The notes under the pieces are model-generated. The model was given only the letters and a program-made list of their open reading frames with translations, was not told where the DNA came from and did no database searches. The position numbers and the translations under genes were made by a program. 64,000 nt of DNA from positions 37,931,501-37,995,500 of the forward strand of contig CM065378.1 in assembly GCA_033060915.1 (NCBI GenBank), given 5' to 3'. Shown one piece after another: positions 13,438 to 34,786 of this stretch (within the stretch, counting starts at the first letter, position 1; each line of letters starts with the position of its first letter). The DNA is from Euryodendron excelsum. Its lineage: Eukaryota > Streptophyta > Magnoliopsida > Ericales > Pentaphylacaceae.

Positions 13438-14550
13438 TCAGATAGCAGAATCTTTTGCAAGATTTTTATAATAGGGATTAATATAATTAAGACTTCCTAA
13501 AAATCTTTGTGATTGAGTTTTGTTTAATATTTCATCAGGAAATTTAGAAGTAAACTCAATACTCCTTGTAATAGGAACAATTTGTCCTTGATGGATATTA
13601 TGACCCAAAAATCTAATAGTAGTTTGGAAAAGTTTCATTTTAGTAGCAAATATAATTAATCCGTTATTTAATATAATTTTGTGAAAAATATCTAGATGTT
13701 TAAAATGTTGATCTAGATTTTGAGAGAATACCAAAATATCATCAATATATACCAGAATAAAATCAGTATAAAGAATGAAAATATCATTCATAATATTCTG
13801 AAATTCAGAAGGAGCATTTTTCAATCCAAAAAGTATAACATTTCATTCATAATGTCCTATGGGAACAGTAAAATCAGTTTTATATCTATCAGATTCATCA
13901 ACCTGAATATGCCAATATCCAGATTTTAAATCAAATTTAGAAAATATTAAAGCCTTATGAAGGCGATCAAGCAAATCCTTTTTATTAGGTATTGGATACC
14001 TAATCCATTTAAACACTTTATTGAGAGGTTTATAATTAATAACTAATCGAGGAACTTCCCTCTCAATTTCAGCATTTTTATTGACATAAAAGCCTGTATA
14101 ACTCCAAGGAGAATATGATTTCCTAATGAGTTTTTTCTCAAGTAAAGAAGCAATTTCATTTTTGCATAAATCAAGATATTCTTGATTCATTTGACAAGGT
14201 TGAGCTCTTGTTAGTATTTGCCTATCAGAAAAATCATTTTCATATAGAAGTGAGACAATATGTCGTTTTCTATCCCAAAAAGTATTAGGATGATCATTAC
14301 AAATTTCACTAAGAAATTGTTTCTCAATGAGTTTGATTTTTTCTTGAACTTTAGATTTTACTAGAGATTCAGAAATAGTCCATATCGAAATTTCTTGTTT
14401 AAGAAAATTAATTTGATTTTCTTTAGCTAACAAGATATTTTTAACTTCATTTAAATATCTAGTTTGAGGATCAATTATAAACTGAAAAACTAGTTGTTGA
14501 TTATTCAATTTGGTGTAAAAACCTGTTGAGTTAATTTTTTCAATAGGCAT
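13438..14550 (-). pseudogene. pararetrovirus reverse transcriptase region (broken)
   Basis: Two consecutive minus frames (14,550-13,843 and 13,824-13,438) cover a reverse transcriptase. Visible family blocks are RLVINYKPLNK, FSKFDLKSGYWHI and the catalytic YIDDILVF. The two frames are separated by an in-frame stop near 13,841. The palm motif is intact but the open frame is not. Neighbouring order (protease before, RNase H after) fits Caulimoviridae. Confidence 0.85.
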
Positions 14551-14667
14551 AATATTATGTAGAAAAGGTGTACCAAGTATAACATGGTGTTGTAAATTTT
14601 TAACAAGTAGAAATGTAGATGGGATACATACATCTTAATTACAGATATGAGTATCAGTAATTTTATA

Positions 14668-14877
14668 CTATATTTCTAGCTTATTACCAGTAGTAGAAGT
14701 CAACGAATGTTTTGTTTTTTCAAAATATTGGGTTGAAATTAACCCTTCTTGAACACAGTTCAGATCAGCACCGCTATCAACTAAAGTAGTAAGATTTTCA
14801 ATCAATAATTCATTATGAACGAATAGAATGATGTTAATATACCACTTTTGTGAAGTTACTTGATCTAGAATAGCCAA
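14668..14877 (-). pseudogene. pararetrovirus aspartic protease region (partial)
   Basis: The frame contains DSGADLNCVQEGL, the single catalytic DSGA motif of a retropepsin-type protease, between the zinc-knuckle region and the reverse transcriptase. Stops on both sides break the polyprotein frame. Confidence 0.75.
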
Positions 14878-14929
14878 ATATTGGGGAAGAGAAGACTGAG
14901 ATGATTCTGGAGAACTAGTCGACTATCTG

Positions 14930-15650
14930 CCTAATTCTAAGTTATTAACCCTAGAGGTTAAACTCATATTGTCATTTTTGAGAGATTTAATCTCTATTTT
15001 TAACCAATTGATTTCAGCTTTCAAATCCTGTAAAGTAACAGGTTTGTCTTGTTGATGTTGAAGTCATTTAATGACTTCAATCATGCTATAAGTATGGGAA
15101 ATTTTTGGAATATTATCCTGTTGTTTTACTTGCTTCAGATAATTTTCAATCATCTAAGCTTTCATAGTTGTATCAGGAATTTGATCTAAAACTTTTATGA
15201 TTATTTCCTTGAGTATATTAATGCTTAAACCATGCATATTAACGATGGCTTTATAATAATTACAATCACAAGAATCTTGCTTGTTTAAGTCAGTATCACT
15301 AGAAGATGAATCATCTTCTTGAACCTAATCCAACTAAGGTAATTCAGACGACTCAGACTCAGATGTAGAATTATAATTTGGTTCACTTTCACTATTCAGA
15401 AATACTTTAGCTAAAGTATCTTTTAGCTGTTCATCAATTTGAAGTTCATTTAACTTCTTTTTTGTCAGACATTTATTGGCATAGTGACCAAATTTGTCAC
15501 ATTTCCAGCATTTAATTTCTTTTTTAGGAGTTAAGGTATTCCTTTTATGAGAAGATTTTTTAACATGCTTTTTGGAGGGTTGACTTTTAGAAGCTTTCTG
15601 AGTATGTTTCTTTTTCTTGTAAGGAGTTTTAGATTTCTTGTTACCTTTAG
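14930..15650 (-). pseudogene. pararetrovirus zinc-knuckle and linker region (broken)
   Basis: A CCHC knuckle, spacing C-x2-C-x4-H-x4-C, is read on the minus strand at 15,510-15,469 (CWKCDKFGHYANKC). It is preceded by a lysine-rich tract (frame 15,773-15,531 is a shifted shadow) and followed by an acidic serine-rich linker and a predicted coiled-coil-like stretch towards 14,950. Several stops interrupt it. The inverted copy at 11,988-12,124 derives from this part. Confidence 0.75.
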
Positions 15651-15651
15651 A

Positions 15652-16353
15652 TCATGTAAAACGATCTGGAGGTAGTTTTGACATGTCCATATCAAAATTA
15701 TCACAAAAATCTCCAAGTTGAGATTTTTCAGTAAGCCTTTGCTTTTTAAGCTGGCTTTTAAGCTTAATTTCATTACATAAAGCTAATCCTTCTTGTATAC
15801 AGGTATCTATAAGACTACCAAAAAAATGGTTAGAATAAGGAATAGAAATTCCATCATTTCTATCCCTAAGAGCTTTACGAACTCGTTCTGCAAAGAGAAA
15901 GGGAAGACCATCAATAAATATTGACTTCCAATGATCACTATTAGCATCTGAAAGTTGCATAACACGACTTAGGAATACATCCTTATACCATCTAAAATGG
16001 GTAAGAGTAGCATATCTAAGATTTTGAAGAAGCGTCCTAATATTTTCATTATTGCTAGAATATCGTCCAGTAAAATGTTCACAGATGGCTAAAATCAATG
16101 TATAAACTGATTGTTCCATAATAGTAACATGATTAAGATCATTAGAGGTAGGAGTGGGTTCCTGTTTAACTGCATCTAAAATTTTAGATTTAGCAGTTGG
16201 CGTTAGATAATTATCCCACCAGCCTTTAATGGTGCCAGTGAATCCACTAATGATCATTTGAGCTATGGCTCTATCTGTATTACCACGCTGTTTACAAATA
16301 GTACTATACATACAGATACAATGACACATGTCAAATATCTGTTTGTCAGCCAA
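15652..16353 (-). pseudogene. pararetrovirus capsid-region frame
   Basis: A 233-residue frame containing WWDNYLTP and a FRWYKDVFLSRV segment that resemble the virion-associated capsid part of plant pararetrovirus polyproteins, directly upstream of the basic tract and zinc knuckle as in that family. It is one of the longest open stretches left in the element. It cannot be expressed as the native polyprotein because stops flank it. Confidence 0.7.
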
Positions 16354-16365
16354 ACCATCAAGATT

Positions 16366-17193
16366 CTATTCATAAATGGAATTGCCTTGATAATTATTTT
16401 GGATAAAATTATCATTTTCTTCAAATAAAACATCTTGTGGGGTAGGTCGTTTATAATAAAAATGTTCTAAACATCTTGGTTCAGCCACAATTTTATTGAT
16501 TTCAGAAATATCTTGGTCTTCAGAAATAGGTTCTAATTTAACAGAAAGAGTATAAATCTGAAAAGAATTTAATTTCTTTTCTAAAACAGAAACAAATTCA
16601 TCTGTAGATTTTAATTTAAATCCTTTAATATCTAAAAGGGGTTGTAAAGTTGCTTTAGCCTCCTTAGAAGATTTAACTTCTTGAAGTTTCATTTGAGAAA
16701 GTTTTGTATGTAATTGATCTAGCTTATGATCTAGATGCAATAATTGTTGGCCTATTGTTTGTAAATATAAATTTGTGTAATTACTTTGTTTGAAAGCCTG
16801 CTTTAGGTCTTTCGTAGTGATAGACACTATTTCAACTAAAGATGGTTTAACATATGCATTAGCTTCTAGAACCTGTGAGGTTGAAGAACTAATTACTTTT
16901 AAAGGTTCTGTAGGAGAGAAAACAGAATGAATAACAGATCCAGAATCTGTCATCCATGTTTTTTCTTCAAGCATATGTATAGAGTAATTGTCCATATAGG
17001 AGTGAAGAAACCATGGTACAAAATGTTCTATTTTTTGAATATGACTCAAATATTCAAAATATTGATTTTTATAATTTTTTAATTCAGTAGGACTGAAGCT
17101 AGAAAAATACCAATCACAAAAAGTTTTATAATATGGTTGAAACAATTTCTTATTAAGCATTGCTCTAATTAGACTTCCTAGGCTTAAATCCAT
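16366..17193 (-). pseudogene. pararetrovirus polyprotein segment between movement protein and capsid
   Basis: A 275-residue open frame. The N-terminal half is aromatic-rich (KTFCDWYFSSFSP) and the centre has a heptad-like stretch around LHLDHKLDQLHTKL that could form a coiled coil. The position fits the spacer between movement protein and capsid. The function of this segment is not known to me. Confidence 0.55.
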
Positions 17194-17512
17194 TATAGAC
17201 GAAAATCCATCTCAGAGGCAGTAGGTATGTCTACTGTTGGTTTAGGAATGCCATGAGGAATTTGTTGATCAGAAATCCTAACAGACTCGACAGTTTCAGA
17301 GAGCCTAAAAGTAAAAGGTCTAGAAGTTTCTGGTAAAGAAATCTTATAGGGGGGTAGTGATCTAATAGAAGAAGATCTAGAAAGAGATCATGATCTCGAT
17401 CCTTGGGAAGAACCAGAAGTAAATTTTACCTCTATATCTCCTTCAGGAGTTTGTATAATTTGACCACTTCTTCTTGGATTAAGGAAGCAGGTGTAACAGT
17501 TTGTTGAAGCTG

Positions 17513-18060
17513 TCAAGTTTTTGGGAATTGGACTTCATCCCAAGTAATTTGTCGATTTGTAGCTATATTAGAGCTAAGAAAATTAGATTCAATTATCACA
17601 GTGCTGCCAGAAGGACTAAACATTTTACAATTAGGAGCAAGTGTGTGAAGGGCTTTAAAATAAATTCTATAACTAAGACATAAGGGTTCAGATCCGGGTT
17701 TAAAGTTGTAACCATGGAGTTTAGTATTTAAACTTACAGCATCCAAAAGATTAGCATCTGTAAGAGATAATTGCAGATTAGAATAAACATTAAAATAAAC
17801 TGGGCCATGGGCCACACTAGATTGCATAATTCCCATGAGGGAAAATTTTCAATCAAGACATCTAGCATCTCGAAGAACTGCTAAGAAACTAACTGGTAAA
17901 CCACTTAAGGTAAGGGGTTTAAAGGCAACCTGTATAAGTCCTATGTGTAAAAAATTATATTTATGTTGATATCTTATGATATCCATAGAATCCAAAAGTT
18001 GAATTGTCTGTTCGTCAGATTACAGACTTATAATTTGTTCAACTGTCTTAACAATTTTTA
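17513..18060 (-). pseudogene. pararetrovirus movement protein (30K superfamily-like), broken
   Basis: The minus frame 17,836-17,513 has the strand-rich movement-protein pattern (GPVYFNVYSNLQLSLTD, then LHGYNF), and the same frame continues upstream across a single TGA to about 18,060. The 30K superfamily lets viral nucleoprotein pass plasmodesmata. The domain lies first in the element, as in petuvirus/florendovirus-type genomes. The stop shows this copy is dead. Confidence 0.6.
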
Positions 18061-18119
18061 CACCTTTAAGATCAAAAGTACCTATCTTATATATAGAAGA
18101 AGGTTGAACAGAGGGTATA

Positions 18120-18225
18120 TATAACAACTTTTACTTTTACAAGGTCTGCAAAAATAAAAAATAAAAATAAAAACTTTAGATAGCCACCATTAATCCTGCC
18201 TTTAGATCTTAGATTTTATAGAAAT
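18120..18225. repeat. pararetrovirus terminal direct repeat, right copy
   Basis: Direct repeat of 11,887-11,993 at the other end of the element, just upstream of the movement-protein region. It fixes the right border of the insertion at about 18,225. Confidence 0.85.
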
Positions 18226-18331
18226 AAAATTACTTGTACGTATTTCTTGTTTGGAATCTTTCGTATATATTTTAGAAAAATAAAAATTGCAATCAAATTT
18301 CCGTAACTACTAGCAACCAAGTAAACAAACT

Positions 18332-18369
18332 AGTTTTGTCCCTGATTGGAATGATTTTTGCAATGTACT
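18332..18369. repeat. 38-bp direct repeat, right copy
   Basis: Matches 10,923-10,960 at 37 of 38 positions, same orientation; see the left copy. Confidence 0.8.
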
Positions 18370-19313
18370 TTGATGTATTCATTTTTCAAAACCAACAAAA
18401 TAAAAAATAAACTTCTTTTTACTTTATTTTATTTTATTTTCCCTTATGCTCCAAACATAGTGTAAGAATACTTTGGGGCTGCAGTCCTAAGCCACATATT
18501 CTGCTTGTTTTTTCGGTCCGCGACTCATTAAAATTGCATTCCACAATTCGAAGAATGAACTTATCATACATTTTTTGCTTTTTCTTTACATTAATGAAGC
18601 CTGCCCATCATTATAAAACTCGTATCAAAAGGACAGAACACATGGGCTACTGGGACTAGTTGAATTACTTGCACCCCATGGAGAGAGTTTTCCCCCGACA
18701 GCACTCCGCAATCAAATTTTCAACATCTGTAACTAAAATAAAATAAAACACCTAAGAAAAACTGAAAACCTTACAAAAACTGATTACCAATAGAAACCAT
18801 CTCATAAGAATGTATATATATATCTCCAAATTAGTGTCCTCACACCCCAAACCCAATTGCTATGTTCAAATCAATAAAATTGAAACTGATAGCACTAACC
18901 ATATTTCTCAGATGGCCACCATTTTCAAACTACGCCACTGATGCAACCGTCTCAGAGTGTGCCACCCCCGCCGCCCAAGCAAGCGAAACATTGAAGGGGG
19001 TGAGGTACAGTGAACTGAAGCCACAAATGAAATGAATTTCCTTTCTAGGTGGTAAACGGTCCGGATAAAAAAAGTGACTAATAAATTACAGAACTTGCAA
19101 GTCATATGAATGTAATGTCTGGCTCTAGTTTAGCTGAACAGGTTTTAAAGGTACAATCATGAAAAGCAGTGTAAAGCATAGAAAAGTAAACCATCTTTCT
19201 CTCACTCAAACTGGATTGACCATTCAACATTGGTACAACAAAAATCCTTCAAAAGTCTGATGGCCACTCCACCATTCATGCACAGTTGCATCCATGTCAA
19301 CAAGTGAGGCCCT
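18370..19313. other. intergenic DNA 3' of the helicase
   Basis: No coding region supported. It should hold the 3' untranslated region of the helicase, whose stop codon is at 19,316-19,314. Short frames here (for example 19,105-18,908 minus) have no family signal. Confidence 0.45.
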
Positions 19314-29614
<10,301 letters not shown>

Positions 29615-30668
29615 TCTAATAAACAGATCACAAAAGAAAATTTAAGCGTTTCGTTAGGTTTACAAATTCAAACTGAGATAGAAAGGGACTTGAGTTTTGA
29701 TGGGAAGTTTGTTCACCTCTGAATCTGTAGAAGGTTGGATCGGATTAGGGTTAGGATTTGCAGAGTCTGCAGCAAAAAATTGTTAGGAAAAAAATGGGAA
29801 AAAGTTGCAGAAGAGAGAGGAAACCAAAGCAAGAGAGGCAGTGTAATAGGGTTTTGCGATTGGTATAGGTGGTGGTCCTGGTGGATTGAAACCCGGCGAA
29901 ATGTCTTCCGATTTTACCTTTATATCCTTGGAACTTGCTGATGATCACAATGCTAATGACTGTCATTATAAAAAAATTTTATTTTTATAAAAGATATAAA
30001 GCTCTTGTTAATATTAATTTATGGTTTAAGTCAGTTCATAAGCTAACTTATTTGAGTAGTTTACGATTTTTTTATTATTTTTTTTAATAAAAAAAATTAA
30101 CAGTATAAATTAAAAGTTCATAAAAAATAAGAAATTAAACCTTTATTAAAAAAAATTGGTTATATAAGTTAGTAAATATGTTGATCCAAAATAATCATAA
30201 TTGAATCTAAAATCTCTTATAATATATTTTTTTTTAAAAGTGGAAAAAAATTCCAAAGTAAAATTATTATTTTTTTGGTAAATAACTTCAAAGTAAGATT
30301 TTATATCAATCCTTTTGCTATCGGTACCCATGTCGGAGAATGATATAAGACTTTTTTTCAGTAATCATTTATGTTTGATATATATATATATATATATGTG
30401 GTACAACATGTTTGATATTTTTTAAATTCTACAACAAGAAAGTCATAACTCAATAAAATTGAATTATAACACGTAGTCTAATAAGAAAGCCTCTAATTTT
30501 GTTCATAACCTTTTAATTAGTGGATACTACAATGGGCAGTTGCTCAATTGATAAATTTCGGCGAAATATAGAACATTTTTACTCTGCAGGAAATGTTTAG
30601 TATAAGATAATTAAATAAAATAGAACGTCATTCTAACTTTTCATTTTTATTCCTTTATTTAGTTATAG
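29615..30668. other. helicase promoter / 5' UTR and AT-rich spacer
   Basis: A telo-box-like word (ATTAGGGTTAGGAT, about 29,742-29,756) lies some 130 bp upstream of the helicase ATG on the plus strand; telo-box elements occur in promoters of housekeeping genes. The rest to 30,668 is AT-rich with a TA microsatellite near 30,380. No gene seen. Confidence 0.45.
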
Positions 30669-30801
30669 TTATTTGGGATTTGAACAAAATGGACATTCCC
30701 ACAAGTTAGAATGAATATTTCTTTCAATGGTGTTTGATTTCCACATGAAATAAGAGAAAAAAAGGAGAGAAAAGAGGGCGGTGGTAGGGTGATGGGAGTA
30801 G

Positions 30802-31250
30802 GGCTCGTCACCCCAAGTCTTACTTTCTTTGAAGATATTGGCCAATTTTAGGTGGTTGTAGGAATGGTGAGCTGATGACAATAACTTTTGTTGCTGAGTG
30901 CACTTTTTTTGGGGTGACGAGCCTTTTCTTGGCCAAGCACACACTTTGTGGCTCGTCACCCAAGTCTTACTTTCTTTGAAGATATTGGCCAATTTTAGGT
31001 GGTTGTAGGAATGGTGAGCTGATGACAATAACTTTTGTTGCTGAGTGCACTTTTTTTGGGGTGACGAGCCTTTTCTTGGCCAAGCACACACTTTGTGGCT
31101 CGTCACCCAAGTCTTACTTTCTTTGAAGATATTGGCCAATTTTAGGTGGTTGTAGGAATGGTGAGCTGATGACAATAAAATTTTGTCACTGTGTGCACTT
31201 TTTTTTGGGGTGACGAGCCTTTTCTTGGCCAAGCACACACTTTGTGGCTC
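30802..31250. repeat. 147-149 bp tandem array, three units plus a partial
   Basis: Units begin with ggctcgtcacc at 30,802, 30,950, 31,097 and 31,246 (periods 148, 147, 149). Every unit contains the inverse word ggggtgacgagcc about 100 bp in, so each can fold as a short hairpin and adjacent units can pair. Units 1-3 are almost identical. Because 147 is a multiple of three, the minus strand stays open through the array (31,280-30,669, 203 codons with a 49-residue period), but no protein family is recognised and I treat the frame as a by-product. Confidence 0.92.
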
Positions 31251-31832
31251 GTCACCTCGCGAGTGCACTCGCCATCCCAAGGTGTTGGCCAGTTTTAGGC
31301 GGGGATGGGTCGGGATGGGGTTGGAGGTGGGGGTGATGGGCGGTGGTTCTTATCTTAGAACCGGACACAAAAAAAAAAAAAAAAAAAGAAAAAGAAAAAA
31401 CACAACATTTTTGCTCTTACCTTAGTGGCAATAAATAGTTGGAGCAAAGTTCAATGGAGGTTACTCAAAATTAGTTAAAAAACAACAAGTTTTAAAACAT
31501 ATTTATTTTCAAGCTTAACCCACTAAAAGTGCACTTCTCGCCATAAAAAAAAATCATACTTCGAGTTGGTTATAGATTTAAAATAATGTAACATATTTAT
31601 ATAAGAAAATTATCAGTTCACAAATTTATCTTTTTCGTATCAAAAATGTTTCAAATTTTTTTTCTTGATCCACATTCAGCTTTTTCATGAATAGATAATT
31701 ATCAAAATATTAATTCTTTTTTACATTTTTCCTAAATACAAATGCAATAATAGACTACATATAGAGTTGGCCAAATGATTTGTCTTTTCTTTTAGTATTT
31801 TAAGTAGTTGAGTCAATTGCCCAATGAGAAAA

Positions 31833-31920
31833 CCTTTAGCTCAACCCATAGGCAAGGATCCAACCCTCCAACATGCACTTAATGGGTTCAAACCCTACCC
31901 TCTCTTGTAAGTGAGACGGG
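31833..31920 (+). mobile_element. possible SINE remnant
   Basis: TAGCTCAACCC (31,837-31,847) loosely fits a box A, and GGTTCAAACCC (31,885-31,895) fits box B of a pol III promoter at tRNA-like spacing. No poly-A tail or target duplication was identified. Confidence 0.3.
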
Positions 31921-32054
31921 TCATTCTCAATTGCTCTAAACTGACAATGGTAATATTATACATAAAACATAAATATTATAAACTTGGGTCACAAACTAAC
32001 ATGGCATTATATTAAATATTTCTTAAAATACAAACGGATAAGTAAAAGTTAATA

Positions 32055-32431
32055 AGAGGTAATTGCACCTTGTCTCCATTTAATTTAAGCAAAAATCACA
32101 TAGTCCATGTGATTTAAAAGTTAAGACATAATGCTCTTATAGTCTAAATTTATCTGTAAAATAGGCGGAACTGCGACAGATGAAGTTAAATAATAAAAAA
32201 ATTTCCTAATGGTCAATCATTTATTTTGGTATTAAAGGGCAAAATAAAGTTTTTGATGGTCCATTTTGAAGAAATAAGATGACAAAAATGCCTCTATAAC
32301 ATAATCACACCTTCTAACGATTCTGTCTATTTTGCAACTAAGTTCAAACAACAGGGGTTATATTACATTTTTAAACTATAAATAGGCCATGTGATTTTTG
32401 CTCAAATAAGCAGAGAAAGAGTAGCTACTCC
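32055..32431. mobile_element. Mutator-type MITE with perfect 9-bp target duplication
   Basis: A 377-bp non-coding element. AAGTTAATA stands on both sides (32,046-32,054 and 32,432-32,440), all nine bases matching. The ends are inverted copies, best seen in the block 'aagcaaaaatcacatagtcc' near 32,089-32,108 against the reverse complement of 32,384-32,403. It carries no gene. Confidence 0.75.
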
Positions 32432-32440
32432 AAGTTAATA

Positions 32441-33522
32441 TCAAGCCTCTAATATATATACATGATTTTTTTTTTGGTTGAAAACTACTTCCAAATTTTT
32501 TTTTACTGTTCATACATTGTGTTATTCGACTTATTGCTATTAGAATTTTTATTTTACATATATTGACTGATTATCTATATATGGGTTCTATGATTTTTAC
32601 CTATCATACTGAAAATATATTTTCTAAGGCGAACTCCATAAGCAGTTACATAGAAAGACAGCCTGCCATGAGGCTTCGCTTTCTGCTTTATGCGTCTTGT
32701 TTGGCTAGCTAGTAGATGTTGGAAATAATTCAAAAATAATCTTCTACTCTTTTAGGCTCAATTTTGATCTTGCATAAAATCAATTAAGATTGCATTGCGA
32801 AGACAACTAATACTCTAGGCGGGGTGGTTGGCAGCGGACGGTGGGAGGTGGTGATGGTGGGTGACGGATGGTGGTGGTTGACGATGGGCGTACAAGGAGG
32901 AAAGGGGATTTTTTTTTCTAAAAATAAATACAAAAAGTGTTCGGCGACTTCTTACAATTTTTTTTTCAAATCCAATGGGTATCCATATCTAATCCGTTTA
33001 AATCCTATTCTAATTGGGCTTGCATGATGCAACCCAATTATTATATATTTATGAATGTGAATGAATTTAAATAGGTTTTAAATGAGTGAAATATGACAAA
33101 TTTATGGATATTAAATAAGTTTGTCAGTTCTTCACACATAATGCATTTGTTTAGAAGCTTATAAAAAGAAGATTAGAATGAAAGAGTAAAATTTATATTT
33201 TCTCTTTGTATGACAAGCTTATTCACTTATCCACAACAAATTTTCATATTATCATGAGAAAATAATTTGAAATGTCCTAATAATAACCATAAGTCACTCA
33301 TAAAAAAGTTACAATTAAACCATTTGTTAGGGATTCCTCTCCACACGTGCGGTGGCTTCAGCCCCATTTGCGGCTTATCAGCCCTTATCCCCAACTCATA
33401 TAGTAGTAGGCTAGCTTCTAACTATTGGCCCAAAAAAATAAGAAATTAACATGACATAATTTTAGATTGTGAATCAAATAGATGAACAATTTCTGTACTT
33501 GCCAAATCCCCTATTCTTTAAA
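32441..33522. other. intergenic DNA
   Basis: No gene supported. A G-rich tract (about 32,819-32,905, many GG/GGTGG words) is the only compositional oddity. Confidence 0.45.
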
Positions 33523-34777
33523 GAGTTAATTTTATTTTGCACTCTTGTACTTTACTTTCAATCTCACTTTAGCCCTTTCATTTTAAAATGTGACAGTCAA
33601 CGACTTAAAGTTTTGTTCAAGTGTCACTTTGAATCTTACTTTAGCTACCGTTATATTACTTAACGGAAAATAGTCATATAGGCCTCACATGTAAAAATTT
33701 AAAGGCAATGGAAAAATTTCGCACATTGTGTTTGAGAATGAAAAAAATAATTGAGAAATAAAATTGTTTATATCATATTTAGGATTAATTATTAGCACAC
33801 CCTCTGAATTATGAATTAGTATATAATTAATTAGTGTGAATCAGTATAATCTTAAAAATAAAGTATAATTAGTAAGACAAAAATTAAATTTTTAAAAAAT
33901 AACTAATTTCACTAAAAAAATAACTAACACACCCATTTAAGTTATTTTTTTAAATGGGTGTGTTAGTTATTTTTTTAGTGAAATGAGATTGTATATATCA
34001 TCTTTAGGATTAATTATTAACACACCCTCTGAATTATGAATCAGTATATAATTAATCAGTTTGAATTGGTATAATCCTAAAATAAAGTAAAATTAGAAGA
34101 CAAAAATTAGATTTTTAAAAAGTAACTAATTTCACTAAAAAAATAACTAACACACCCATTTAAATGAGTGTGTTAGTTTTTAATGGGTGTGTTAGTTATT
34201 TTTTTAGTGAAATGAGATTGTATATATAATATTTATGATTAATTATTAACACACCCTTTGAATTATTAATTAATATATAATTAATCAGTGTAAATCGGTA
34301 TAATTCTAAAAACAAAGTATAATTAGTAAGGCAAAAATTAGATTTTTAAAGAAATAACTTAAATGGTTGTGTTAGTTATTTTTTTTAGTGAAATTAGTTA
34401 TTTTTTAAAAATCTACTTTTTATCTTACCAATTATACTTTATTTTTAGGATTATACTGATTCACACTGATTAATTATATACTGAATCTTAATTCAGAGAG
34501 TATGTTAATAAGTAATCCTAAAGATGATATATATAATCTTATTTCCCAATTATTTTTTTTATTCTCAAACGTAATGTGCAAAATTTTTCTATTGTCCTTA
34601 AAATTTTTACATGTGAGGCTCACATGACCATTTTCTGTTAAGTAATATAACGATAGTAACGGAAAGACCAAAGTGACACTTAACCAAAATTTCAAATGGT
34701 TGACTGTTACATTTTAAAATAAAAGGGTTAAAGTGGGATTGAGGATAAAGTATAGGGATGCATAGTAAAATTAACCC
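33523..34777. mobile_element. long foldback (Mutator-like) element
   Basis: A 1,255-bp element with arms of several hundred bp in inverted orientation: 33,523 rightward matches the reverse complement of 34,777 leftward through at least 300 bp (GAGTTAATTTTA against GGGTTAATTTTA at the tips). TTCTTTAAA (33,514-33,522) and TTCTTTGAA (34,778-34,786) form a 9-bp target duplication, 8 of 9 matching. The middle consists of repeated blocks with 'aactaacacaccca' and 'tgggtgtgttagtt', so shorter hairpins are nested in the large one. No protein-coding content. Confidence 0.8.
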
Positions 34778-34786
34778 TTCTTTGAA

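Larger units (their letters stand above)
11887..18225 (-). mobile_element. endogenous pararetrovirus (Caulimoviridae, florendovirus/petuvirus-like), decayed
   Basis: An integrated plant DNA pararetrovirus copy about 6.3 kb long, read right to left. The order of recognisable domains is movement protein (about 18,060-17,513), capsid-region frames (17,193-15,652), a CCHC zinc knuckle (15,510-15,469), aspartic protease (DSGAD, within 14,877-14,668), reverse transcriptase (14,550-13,438), RNase H (about 13,360-13,024) and a glycine/arginine-rich C-terminal region (12,928 down to about 12,125). There is no integrase domain and there are no LTRs, as expected for this family. Frames are broken by many stops and frameshifts, so no functional protein can be made from this copy. 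Near-identical direct repeats of about 106 bp lie at both ends (11,887-11,993 and 18,120-18,225). At the left end an inverted fragment of the element's own zinc-knuckle region is fused in. The genus assignment is by domain order and resemblance only. Confidence 0.85.

Noticed and set aside
30802..31250. CRISPR-like array
   Set aside because: Units are contiguous 148-bp tandem copies without unique spacers, in a plant nuclear genome.
30669..31280. 203-residue open frame with a 49-residue repeat as a new repeat protein gene
   Set aside because: The frame stays open because the tandem period is a multiple of three. There is no family signal and the residues outside the repeat look random. Kept as a repeat, with the coding idea only in the findings.
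31833..31895. tRNA gene
   Set aside because: Box B is good, but no acceptor stem or anticodon arm can be drawn; a SINE head is the better explanation.
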